A DNA stretch of 7,216 nucleotides, taken from the NCBI GenBank assembly GCA_029263945.1, contig JARIDM010000019.1:1-7216 (forward strand). The letters run 5' to 3'. Positions 1 to 5,562 of this stretch are shown one piece after another. The notes beneath the pieces are model-generated. The model did no database searches, had not been told where the DNA came from, and saw nothing but the letters and a program-made list of their open reading frames with translations. Each line of letters begins with the position of its first letter. Positions within the stretch are counted from its first letter, which is position 1. The stretch comes from Sporosarcina sp. (GTDB lineage Bacteria > Bacillota > Bacilli > Bacillales_A > Planococcaceae). A program made the position numbers and the translations under genes.

Positions 1-23
1 AAGGCTAGTCGCAGATCAGTGCA

Positions 24-306
24 TGGCATGTGATGATGAAGGAAGCTGTGAACCATCTCACTAGCAACTAGGCTTTCCGTTAAGTATTAAAATGATGTAT
101 TTGAAGGGTTTAATCCAGGTTTCAATCTAATTAATTTTAGTAGAAAAGAAATTAGATATAAATCCACTAATTTAAATAGCCGTTCAATCCCTGAGAAGTT
201 AGGATTTGAATTAGAGAGGATTTTAAAGGACGATGATTGATCAGCAGATGGTAGTAAATTAACGGATACTTGTGTTTATGCAAAGTTTTATAAAGACACA
301 TTTTGA
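24..306 (+). pseudogene. Decayed GNAT N-acetyltransferase (RimJ/RimL-like), 3' remnant
   Basis: The reading frame starting at 91 encodes a stretch that ends in EIRYKSTNLNSRSIPEKLGF (codons up to about 210). This matches the acetyl-CoA-binding end of RimJ/RimL-type GNAT enzymes, where 'N..SR.IPE+LGF' is typical. The same frame stops at TGA 238-240 and then continues as SADGSKLTDTCVYAKFYKD to TGA 304-306, which resembles the usual GNAT C-terminus ('DG...DT.VY'). A second frame at 33-68 reads MMKEAVNHLTSN, like the 'G.MTEAV..L' helix that precedes it in the family, and ends at TAG 69-71. So there is a stop, a frame change between about 70 and 91, and a further internal stop. I infer a dead gene. 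Its 5' part is either lost or outside the window. It has no visible start or ribosome site here. Confidence 0.6.
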
Positions 307-345
307 AATCAACTCTTTATAAAAAATCATTAGGTGATTTAAATT

Positions 346-351
346 AGGGGG
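346..351 (+). promoter_or_regulatory. Ribosome binding site of the 56-residue membrane protein gene
   Basis: AGGGGG followed by AAAGAG lies seven bases before the TTG at 359-361. This strong match to the 16S rRNA tail, at normal spacing, is the main reason for accepting the non-ATG start of the small gene. Confidence 0.6.
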
Positions 352-358
352 AAAGAGT

Positions 359-529
359 TTGAGAGAACGCCATATTAAATTTTTGAAATATTTTTCGGTT
401 CTATTCATTATTAATATAACGGTTAATTTCCTTTTTAAAGAGGATCTCAACATATTAACGGCGTTTTCAGTTGCATTTGGCGTAAGTTTAGGAATCGCAT
501 ACTTAAGTCCATACTTGTTCAAGCAGTAA
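359..529 (+). CDS. Small two-helix membrane protein (56 aa), TTG start, unknown function
   Basis: I do not recognise this protein. It begins at TTG 359-361, seven bases after a strong AGGGGG ribosome site, and ends at TAA 527-529. The product is basic at the N-terminus (MRERHIKFLK). It then has a hydrophobic segment at about residues 8-26 (YFSVLFIINITVNFLF), a short charged turn KEDLN at 27-31, and a second hydrophobic segment at about 32-54 (ILTAFSVAFGVSLGIAYLSP). It ends in FKQ. This is the layout of a two-pass membrane hairpin. By the positive-inside rule the N-terminus should be cytoplasmic. It follows the GNAT remnant by 52 bases. No convincing sigma-A promoter is visible just upstream. 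Short size and AT-rich sequence leave some risk that it is not a gene, but the ribosome site plus clean membrane pattern argue for it. Confidence 0.6.
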   Translation: MRERHIKFLKYFSVLFIINITVNFLFKEDLNILTAFSVAFGVSLGIAYLSPYLFKQ

Positions 530-552
530 AAGGTTGAGTTGAACTTTACTGC
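523..552 (+). repeat. Inverted repeat overlapping the stop codon of the small membrane gene
   Basis: GCAGTAAA (523-530) is perfectly complementary to TTTACTGC (545-552), with 14 bases between. It spans the TAA at 527-529. No T-run follows, so it is not a standard intrinsic terminator. It may be a 3' stabilising hairpin or a weak terminator. Confidence 0.4.
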
Positions 553-699
553 TAGCTTGCTGAGTAGTGATTGGAAAAAACAATTGAGTTTTTGATTCTA
601 TTGGTGATGTAGCAATAAAACCTATAATGTAATTGTTGAATGAAGCGGTTGGTTCAAGTAATGTATTAAGGATAGAAAAAGCATAGTTTAGCAGAAAAT
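530..699. other. Gene-free AT-rich stretch
   Basis: After the small membrane gene I see no supported gene on either strand up to the terminator at 700. The minus strand is open for a while here and runs across the namA terminator from a non-coding context. It lacks a ribosome site and any recognisable motif. A weak AAAAAC/GTTTTT inverted repeat at 576-593 is the only other structure. Confidence 0.5.
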
Positions 700-738
700 A
701 AAAGGAATCTTTATGGTTCATCCATAGAGATTCCTTTT
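700..738 (-). terminator. Bidirectional intrinsic terminator downstream of namA
   Basis: A 17-bp stem pairs 700-716 with 722-738, with one G-U pair and a 5-base loop (TTCAT). On the minus strand it starts 17 bases after the namA stop and is followed by TTTTATTTTC. On the plus strand it ends in TTTTTT (735-740), so it can also stop transcription from the left. Confidence 0.85.
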
Positions 739-755
739 TTAGTGACATAAATTTA

Positions 756-1775
756 TTAATAGATCCAACCACGTTCATATTGTTTAGGTGCTTTAATTTC
801 AACACCAAGCTCTTTGGCTGCTGTGTACGGCCAATATGGATTTCTTAGGAGTTCGCGTGCCAATAAAATCATATCGGCGCGGTTGTTTTTTAAGATTTCT
901 TCCGCCTGAATGCCTGTTGTGATTAAGCCGACAGCCCCAGTTGGAATTTCTGCATTTGTTTTAATTGTTTCTGATAGGGGGACTTGGTAGCCAGGATATG
1001 TGTCGATGGCCGCTGGGACAACCGCACCTGAACTGACATCGATGAAGTCAACGCCTTGTGCTTTCATCCAGTTCACCATCTCAACATACAACTCAGCAGT
1101 CATGCCGCCTTCTGTATAATCATCTGCAGAGATTCGAACAAATAGTGGCCCTTCCCAAATCGAACGAACCCCGTCGATGATTTCGCTTAGCATGCGGTAA
1201 CGATTTTCTGCGGAACCCCCATAATCATCTGTTCGTTTATTCGTTAAAGGAGATAAGAATTCATTGATCAAGTACCCATGAGCCCCGTGTAGTTCGATTA
1301 CATCAAAACCTGCTTTCTTCGCACGAATTGCGCCGTCTTTGAAGGCCTGGATGGTCTCTTTAATATCCGCTAGCGTCATTTCTACAGGCGTTTTATAGTG
1401 TTCGTTAAAGGCAATTGCAGATGGGGCGGAGATATCGCCGTCTACAGTTGCTTTTCGACCTGCATGTGCCAGTTGAATGCCTGTTTTCGCACCGTGTTGT
1501 TTCATAAGCCTAACAGTGTCCGCAAGACCGTCAATCTGGTCATCGTTCCAGATTCCTAAATCTTGTGCAGAAATGCGTCCTTGTGGTTGCACCGCTGTTG
1601 CTTCGACGATGATGAGTCCGACTTGTCCAACAGCACGCGTCGCATAATGCGTTTTATGCCAATCTTCTATCATGCCATCTTCGTTGTGGCTGGAATACAT
1701 GCACATCGGCGCCATCACGATTCGATTTTTAAATTCAACCTGTCTAATTGTATAAGGTTCAAATAACTTTGCCAT
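756..1775 (-). CDS. namA: NADPH dehydrogenase, Old Yellow Enzyme family (YqjM type)
   Basis: This is a 339-residue flavin enzyme, close to the 338 residues of B. subtilis YqjM. The family uses FMN and NADPH to reduce activated C=C bonds of unsaturated aldehydes, ketones, maleimides and nitro compounds, and is linked to detoxification. The diagnostic YqjM-class residues are visible. They are Cys25 and Tyr27 in MAPMCMYS (the redox-tuning cysteine that separates this class from classical OYE), Gln101, His163 and His166 in ELHGAHGYL, Tyr168, Arg214, and Arg335 in the C-terminal ERGW, which reaches into the neighbouring subunit's active site in YqjM. The start ATG at 1775 follows GGGAGG at 9-base spacing; a longer frame upstream lacks such a site. 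The gene lies 64 bases after proC on the same strand with no terminator between. A possible extended -10 sits in the gap. Confidence 0.95.
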   Translation of the reverse strand: MAKLFEPYTIRQVEFKNRIVMAPMCMYSSHNEDGMIEDWHKTHYATRAVGQVGLIIVEATAVQPQGRISAQDLGIWNDDQIDGLADTVRLMKQHGAKTGIQLAHAGRKATVDGDISAPSAIAFNEHYKTPVEMTLADIKETIQAFKDGAIRAKKAGFDVIELHGAHGYLINEFLSPLTNKRTDDYGGSAENRYRMLSEIIDGVRSIWEGPLFVRISADDYTEGGMTAELYVEMVNWMKAQGVDFIDVSSGAVVPAAIDTYPGYQVPLSETIKTNAEIPTGAVGLITTGIQAEEILKNNRADMILLARELLRNPYWPYTAAKELGVEIKAPKQYERGWIY

Positions 1776-1805
1776 TTTAAATAACCTCCCTATATTGTCG
1801 TTATC

Positions 1806-1814
1806 AGTATAGCA
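1806..1814 (-). promoter_or_regulatory. Possible extended -10 promoter for namA
   Basis: On the minus strand TGC-TATACT (1814 down to 1806) is a good extended -10. I see no good -35 at 17 bases upstream. Transcription would start near 1799, giving a leader of about 24 bases to the namA ATG. Confidence 0.35.
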
Positions 1815-1839
1815 GAGCAAGGTGGGCAAGGCGTCACAG

Positions 1840-2667
1840 TTAGCTTGTCGATGTATGCTCAGAAGATGCGCCTAATTCACGTGAGCGTAAGGCTGCTTTT
1901 TTAATGCAATCCGCAATGGTTTCTTTAAAGTTGCCGTCTTCTAGGGCTTGTAATCCAGCAGCCGTTGTCCCGTTTGGGCTTGTAACCCCTTCGCGGAGTA
2001 GCGCAGGTTCAGCTTCTGTTTCCTTTAGCATAGCGGCGGCACCTTCAAGCGTTTGGATAATGAGTGATCGTGCGACGTCTTGGGATAACCCATTCGTTAG
2101 CGCCGCTGCTTCTAATGCTTCAGCTAAATAATAAACATAAGCAGGCCCACTTCCTGACAATGCAGTAACCGCATGTAAATCATCTTCTTCCACTTCTCTT
2201 ACAAGACCTATAGCCCCAAGTAGTTGAAGCATATCTTGACGGGTACTTTCATCAACTGCACGATTCATCGCAACACCTGTTGCTGATTTTCCAATCGTTG
2301 CGGATGTATTTGGCATACAACGTGCGATGGGTCGATGGCCAAAGCCGATTTCTATCGTAGCCATCGAAACGCCAGCAATGACAGAGAGAATGGCTGCTTG
2401 GTCCTGTAAGAACGGTCGAAGTTCAGTCATGACTTGGTGAATGTCCTTTGGTTTTGTTGCGAGTACGATTAAATCGGCTTGTTTAAGTGCCGCTTTATCT
2501 TTACAAACAATCGATGTACCGTATTTATTTTGTAGTGCTATTAATCTTTCTTCGTCTGATTTATTCATGACATATATATGATGAGGCGTGATTGCTTTCT
2601 GTTCAATCATTCCTGCGATGACGGCTTCAGCCATCGAACCTGCGCCTACAAATACAACTTTCTCCAT
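1840..2667 (-). CDS. proC: Pyrroline-5-carboxylate reductase
   Basis: This 275-residue cytoplasmic enzyme reduces 1-pyrroline-5-carboxylate to L-proline with NAD(P)H, the last step of proline synthesis. The N-terminal Rossmann dinucleotide motif FVGAGSMAEA is at residues 6-15. LATKPKD is at 69-75 and CMPNTSATIG at 117-126. The C-terminal dimerisation/active-site domain carries ALSGSGPAYVYYL (169-181) and REGVTSPNGTTAAGLQ (225-240), which together are the family signature. The length is typical. The ATG at 2667 follows AAAGGAGCG. The gene sits directly behind a T-box leader with a proline specifier codon, which independently supports the assignment. It corresponds to B. subtilis proI (yqjO), judged by neighbours namA and the YqjP/YqjQ-like genes. 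The C-terminus (SSEHTSTS) is a short polar tail beyond the conserved fold. Confidence 0.96.
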   Translation of the reverse strand: MEKVVFVGAGSMAEAVIAGMIEQKAITPHHIYVMNKSDEERLIALQNKYGTSIVCKDKAALKQADLIVLATKPKDIHQVMTELRPFLQDQAAILSVIAGVSMATIEIGFGHRPIARCMPNTSATIGKSATGVAMNRAVDESTRQDMLQLLGAIGLVREVEEDDLHAVTALSGSGPAYVYYLAEALEAAALTNGLSQDVARSLIIQTLEGAAAMLKETEAEPALLREGVTSPNGTTAAGLQALEDGNFKETIADCIKKAALRSRELGASSEHTSTS

Positions 2668-2690
2668 ACAATCGCTCCTTTAATTCCAAT

Positions 2691-2733
2691 AAAAAAATGC
2701 ATTTTCATCCTCTATGAATAAGGACGAAAACGC
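2691..2733 (-). terminator. Regulated terminator of the T-box leader
   Basis: On the minus strand GCGTTTTCGTCCT (2733-2721) pairs with AGGATGAAAATGC (2711-2699), 13 bp with two G-U pairs and a 9-base loop. A run of seven Ts (2697-2691) follows. The 5' arm includes the TTTCGTCC element expected to switch partners to the T-box sequence in the antiterminator. Confidence 0.9.
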
Positions 2734-2941
2734 AAATTTCCGTGGTACCACCTAATTTTGCTGCACGAAGCAGCACAACTTTTTTCTATCTTAACGCGAT
2801 AGTCACGGCCGCATTTCTACGACAGCTCAAAAGGAGGTTCGACGTGGGAGTGGGAGATGTGGCTTTCAGCCGGTGACCACAATCTCTATTCTCCATCACC
2901 ACAACTACTGGTCTTCATCAAAGCTACGATACATATCAATT
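2691..2941 (-). ncRNA. T-box riboswitch (tRNA-Pro) controlling proC
   Basis: The minus-strand leader has all T-box parts in order. Stem I contains the AGUA strand of the specifier loop (CCAGTAG, about 2910), a distal arm with AGAGA and GGCTGAAAGCC (2871-2861), and the return strand GAA-CCU-CC with specifier CCU at 2837-2835. CCU codes for proline and sits just after the GAA of the S-turn. A stem II/IIA-B region with GCGTTAA follows at about 2797-2791. Stem III is TGCTGC-TTCGT-GCAGCA (2775-2759). The T-box AGGTGGTACCACGG lies at 2753-2740, where UGGU would pair with the ACCA end of a tRNA with an A discriminator. A terminator then precedes proC. The general mechanism is established: uncharged tRNA stabilises the antiterminator and allows read-through. 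Exact 5' end is inferred from the promoter. Confidence 0.93.
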
Positions 2942-2948
2942 AGATTTG

Positions 2949-2977
2949 ATTATGTCATGTGCATTGTTGAAAGTCAA
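2949..2977 (-). promoter_or_regulatory. Sigma-A promoter of the T-box-proC transcript
   Basis: On the minus strand TTGACT (2977-2972), a 17-base spacer, and CATAAT (2954-2949) form a near-consensus promoter, with a TGA extension before the -10. The predicted start is near 2941, just before the T-box leader. Confidence 0.75.
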
Positions 2978-2995
2978 ATTTGGCTAAAAGAAAGG

Positions 2996-3024
2996 ATGAC
3001 GTTGTTTCGAAAAAGAGGTACAAT
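2996..3024 (+). promoter_or_regulatory. Possible sigma-A promoter for the hydrolase-dehydrogenase pair
   Basis: ATGACG (2996-3001, four of six consensus bases), a 17-base spacer and TACAAT (3019-3024) lie about 40 bases before the hydrolase ATG. It points away from the T-box promoter, with the two -35 elements 18 bases apart. Confidence 0.5.
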
Positions 3025-3066
3025 GAACTGAATAGTTATTCATTTAAAAGAAGGAGATTTTTCACT

Positions 3067-4011
3067 ATGATTCATAAAATTGTTATTCCAACACCTTTTG
3101 CAGTGGGAGATGTAAACGCATTTCTTGTTAAGGGAGATGCTTTATCCCTTATAGATGCTGGGCCGAAAACACCTGAAGCTTATGAAGCGTTAAAGTTTGG
3201 CTTAGGCGAAGCTGGTTATACATTTAACGATATCGAACAAGTGATTTTAACCCATCATCATCCAGATCATTCAGGTTGGATCGATGCGTTTGAAAACGCA
3301 ACGGTTCTCGGGCATGCCTATAACGATTTATGGCTGAAAAGAGACGAAGCATTTTTTGCTTATCACGATCAATTTTACCTCGATCGTTTGGTAAAAGAAG
3401 GTGTACCTGAAGAATATCGAGGTTGGGTAAAACAGATGAAAAAATCAGCTGTACTTATGGGGAGTCGTCCGCTTGATAAAATTTTGGTAGAAGGAGATCT
3501 GCTCCCAGGGCATCCAGGTTGGTCTGTTCTTGAAACATTGGGCCATGCACAAAGTCACCATGCTTTTTGGCATGAAGGTAAAAAAACACTAATCGGTGGA
3601 GACCTCATTATAGCGAACGTTTCTTCTAATCCGCTAATCGAGCCACCTGCCAATCCACAAGAGGAGAATCCTCATCCGATGTTACAATATAATGATTCGC
3701 TTAAACGAATTCACTCGCTTCCTGTTGAGCTAATCTATGCTGGTCATGGGGGAGAAGTTCGAAATGTGCATTCGCTAATTGAAAATCGGCTCGTTCAGCA
3801 AAAAGACCGGGCATTAAAAGTTCTTGCAATGATGGATCAAGGGCCCCGTACAATTTTTGAATTAACGAAAGAATTATTCCCAGTTGTGTACGAAAAGCAA
3901 CTTGGCCTGACATTGTCTGAAACGATCGGGCAAACAGATTACCTCGTTGACGAAGGATTGGTTCACGCAAATCGAGATGAAAGTGGTATTTTGCATTATG
4001 AACAAGTCTAA
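3067..4011 (+). CDS. Metallo-beta-lactamase-fold hydrolase, YqjP-like
   Basis: This 314-residue protein has the metal-binding signature of the superfamily. The HxHxDH motif appears as THHHPDHSGW (His63, His65, Asp67, His68), with further ligands His160 in LGHAQSH, Asp179 in GGDLI and His227 in YAGHGG. The strand FLVKGDALSLIDAGP near residues 19-33 is the usual N-terminal feature of glyoxalase-II/lactonase-like members. The tail beyond about residue 240 is helical-looking and fits an extra winged-helix-like domain seen in several long members (inference). The substrate is unknown. I chose ATG 3067 because AGAAGGAG lies ten bases upstream. An in-frame TTG at 2980 would start inside the promoter region with no such site. 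Its 3' end overlaps the next gene by 14 bases, suggesting coupled translation. The gene order next to proC and namA matches B. subtilis yqjP. Confidence 0.9.
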   Translation: MIHKIVIPTPFAVGDVNAFLVKGDALSLIDAGPKTPEAYEALKFGLGEAGYTFNDIEQVILTHHHPDHSGWIDAFENATVLGHAYNDLWLKRDEAFFAYHDQFYLDRLVKEGVPEEYRGWVKQMKKSAVLMGSRPLDKILVEGDLLPGHPGWSVLETLGHAQSHHAFWHEGKKTLIGGDLIIANVSSNPLIEPPANPQEENPHPMLQYNDSLKRIHSLPVELIYAGHGGEVRNVHSLIENRLVQQKDRALKVLAMMDQGPRTIFELTKELFPVVYEKQLGLTLSETIGQTDYLVDEGLVHANRDESGILHYEQV

Positions 4012-4750
4012 AACGATTTTAATAACGGGTGCGACAAGCGGCGTAGGTCTAGCACTCACTAAAAAATTGGCGCAAGAAGGACATTTGATTTGGGCAACTG
4101 GAAGGTCAGTTGAAGCGTTAGCAACATTAGAAAAAATCGGCGTGCATACAATTGTTGCTGACTTATCAAAAACGGAAGATTTAGATCGTTTATGTGAAAC
4201 GATTGATGTACCGGATCTGGTCATTTTTTCTGCTGGGGTAGGCATGTTTGCATACAGCTTCGAAGTTTCATCCGAATCTGTGCGTGATGCGATGGCGATT
4301 AATGTGATCGCCCCAATCGAGTTAACAAAACGGTTGCTGCCAGAAATGATGCGGCGAGAAAGTGGGCACCTCATTTATCTTGGTTCGCAGGCTGGGAAAG
4401 TGGCGACGCCTAAATCATCCGTTTACGCCGCTTCCAAACATGCATTAATTGGCTACACAGATGCACTTCGGATGGAAATTAAACCTTTTAATATTGATGT
4501 TACGACGATTCATCCAGGGCCAATCGATACGCCGTTTTTAGACCTTGCCGATGCATCTGGAAATTACAGAATTTCTGTGAAAAAGCATTTGCTCTCAATC
4601 GAACAAGTTGTGCAAGCGATTATTAAGACGATTAAAAAACCCGTGAGAGAAGTTAATTTACCTTGGTATATGGGCATTACAAGCAAGCTACACGCAGTCG
4701 CTCCGTCTTTTGTTGAAAGGGTAGGTCGTAATTTTTTTATGAGGAAATAG
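3998..4750 (+). CDS. Short-chain dehydrogenase/reductase, YqjQ-like
   Basis: This 250-residue classical SDR oxidoreductase has a Rossmann fold from its first residues. The cofactor loop TGATSGVG is at 10-17, and Arg36 after the second strand (WATGR) suggests NADP(H) preference. ADL is at 54-56, the catalytic set is Asn102, Ser130 (YLGSQAG), Tyr143 and Lys147 (SSVYAASK), and HPGPIDTPF is at 172-180. The usual NAG motif reads SAG at 78-80, a mild departure. The substrate is unknown. The start ATG at 3998 overlaps the hydrolase stop by 14 bases and places the first strand at the usual position. AAGTGG at 3981-3986 is a weak ribosome site, so translation probably depends on coupling. An ATG at 3977 in the same frame is a less likely alternative. 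Corresponds by order and type to B. subtilis yqjQ. Confidence 0.9.
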   Translation: MNKSKTILITGATSGVGLALTKKLAQEGHLIWATGRSVEALATLEKIGVHTIVADLSKTEDLDRLCETIDVPDLVIFSAGVGMFAYSFEVSSESVRDAMAINVIAPIELTKRLLPEMMRRESGHLIYLGSQAGKVATPKSSVYAASKHALIGYTDALRMEIKPFNIDVTTIHPGPIDTPFLDLADASGNYRISVKKHLLSIEQVVQAIIKTIKKPVREVNLPWYMGITSKLHAVAPSFVERVGRNFFMRK

Positions 4751-4751
4751 T

Positions 4752-4782
4752 AAAACCGAGTGCAATCCTTCACTCGGTTTTT
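4752..4782 (+). terminator. Bidirectional terminator between convergent genes
   Basis: AAAACCGAGTG (4752-4762) pairs perfectly with CACTCGGTTTT (4771-4781) around an 8-base loop, with TTTTT at 4778-4782 on the plus strand. It follows the dehydrogenase stop by one base. On the minus strand it lies just past the stop at 4789 and also ends in TTTT, so it serves both genes. Confidence 0.88.
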
Positions 4783-4788
4783 GAGGTT

Positions 4789-5442
4789 TTATTCGGTTTT
4801 CATTTCTGGAAAGGTAATGGCTAGTTTGTTATTGAAATTCAGGACTTCAATAAGTTCACCATCAAAGAGGTAAGGGGTATCTTGTGGGTCTTGTGGTTTT
4901 ATCGCTTCGTATCTATTGTTGACAGATAATACTGGGAATGTAATCGGCATATTGCGACCTTTTGTATGAACCATCAAATTCCCCATTAAAAAGAGCTCTT
5001 TGCTGGAGGCGGCAAAACTTAAGTGACCAATTTCCTTATTTAAACGACCTGAAGTTATTTTTACATCTTGCAATAAAGAAATGATGCAAAGAATAAAATC
5101 ATTAATGGTCTCTGTTGGTAACTTTTCATAGCCGAGTTTTTGAAACAGTGTATTGAAACCATTTCTAATCTCTTTAAACGAGAAAATGTTCTCGATTTTT
5201 CTACGAACTTTCTCTGTTCCCAAACCATTGATAATCTCTTTACACGTTTCGAGATAGTCTTTTACATAGCCTGTACTGTTTTCTCTGTTCTCAATAAACT
5301 GGACAAGCGCTTTGATGACTTCTATGTCATCCGTATATTTTTTAGTGAGCATGAAAAATCCATAGACATCTTTTTCGTCAAACGCGTTAGTTGAAAATTT
5401 TTCATAATAAGTTGTAATGAGTTGTCTTTCTTTATTATCCAT
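4789..5442 (-). CDS. Conserved-looking cytoplasmic protein of unknown function (217 aa)
   Basis: I cannot assign a function. The product is soluble-looking, charged and rich in Lys, Glu, Asn and Phe, with no signal peptide, membrane segment or cysteine cluster. The N-terminal half (to about residue 110) looks mainly helical (LITTYYEKFS, VIKALVQFIENRE, DYLETCKEIINGL). The middle has NDFILCIISLLQDVKI. The last 70 residues look strand-rich and contain GRNMPITFPVLSVNNRY and DTPYLFDGELIEVLNFNN, consistent with a small beta domain. My start is ATG 5442, eight bases after AGGAG. ATG 5448 is too close to that site, and a longer frame from 5508 would begin inside the preceding terminator region. It follows the zinc-ribbon gene but is separated by a terminator, so it is likely its own unit with a promoter in the gap. 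Confidence 0.8.
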   Translation of the reverse strand: MDNKERQLITTYYEKFSTNAFDEKDVYGFFMLTKKYTDDIEVIKALVQFIENRENSTGYVKDYLETCKEIINGLGTEKVRRKIENIFSFKEIRNGFNTLFQKLGYEKLPTETINDFILCIISLLQDVKITSGRLNKEIGHLSFAASSKELFLMGNLMVHTKGRNMPITFPVLSVNNRYEAIKPQDPQDTPYLFDGELIEVLNFNNKLAITFPEMKTE

Positions 5443-5450
5443 CGTCATCT

Positions 5451-5456
5451 CTCCTC
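5451..5456 (-). promoter_or_regulatory. Ribosome binding site that sets the start of the 217-aa gene
   Basis: On the minus strand GAGGAG lies eight bases before the ATG at 5442 and only two before the ATG at 5448, so the inner ATG is favoured. Confidence 0.65.
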
Positions 5457-5498
5457 GTACTTGATAAATTTGTTCTTTTAGTTGAATCAATGTCCAAA

Positions 5499-5507
5499 AG
5501 TATAACA
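5499..5507 (-). promoter_or_regulatory. Possible extended -10 promoter for the 217-aa gene
   Basis: On the minus strand TGT-TATACT (5507-5499) is a good extended -10, placed within the tail of the upstream terminator. No good -35 is visible. It would give a leader of about 50 bases. Confidence 0.35.
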
Positions 5508-5549
5508 AGAAACCGCCTGTTAAGCGATATCAACGGCTTAATGGGCGGT
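5504..5549 (-). terminator. Intrinsic terminator after the zinc-ribbon membrane protein gene
   Basis: On the minus strand ACCGCCCATTAAGC (5549-5536) pairs with GCTTAACAGGCGGT (5525-5512), 14 bp with two G-U pairs and a 10-base loop. A moderately T-rich tail TTTCTTGTT follows. The stop codon of the gene lies 13 bases before the stem. Confidence 0.75.
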
Positions 5550-5562
5550 AGGTAGTTTTCAA

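Noticed and set aside
238..240. In-frame TGA in the acetyltransferase remnant read as selenocysteine
   Set aside because: GNAT enzymes do not use selenocysteine here, and other lesions in the same remnant show decay.
259..522. Minus-strand open frame of 87 codons opposite the small membrane gene
   Set aside because: It starts at a TTG without a ribosome site and has no recognisable pattern; the plus-strand gene explains the region better.
503..808. Minus-strand open frame of 101 codons
   Set aside because: It crosses the namA stop region and the terminator stem at 700-738, and it has no ribosome site.
1563..1766. Plus-strand open frame inside namA
   Set aside because: It lies wholly opposite a well-supported gene and shows no motif.
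1904..2131. Plus-strand Ala/Ser-rich open frame inside proC
   Set aside because: The composition is a reverse-strand artefact of the Ala-rich proC C-terminal domain.
3701..4374. Minus-strand open frames opposite the hydrolase and dehydrogenase
   Set aside because: They are antisense to two recognised enzyme genes and have no ribosome site or domain.
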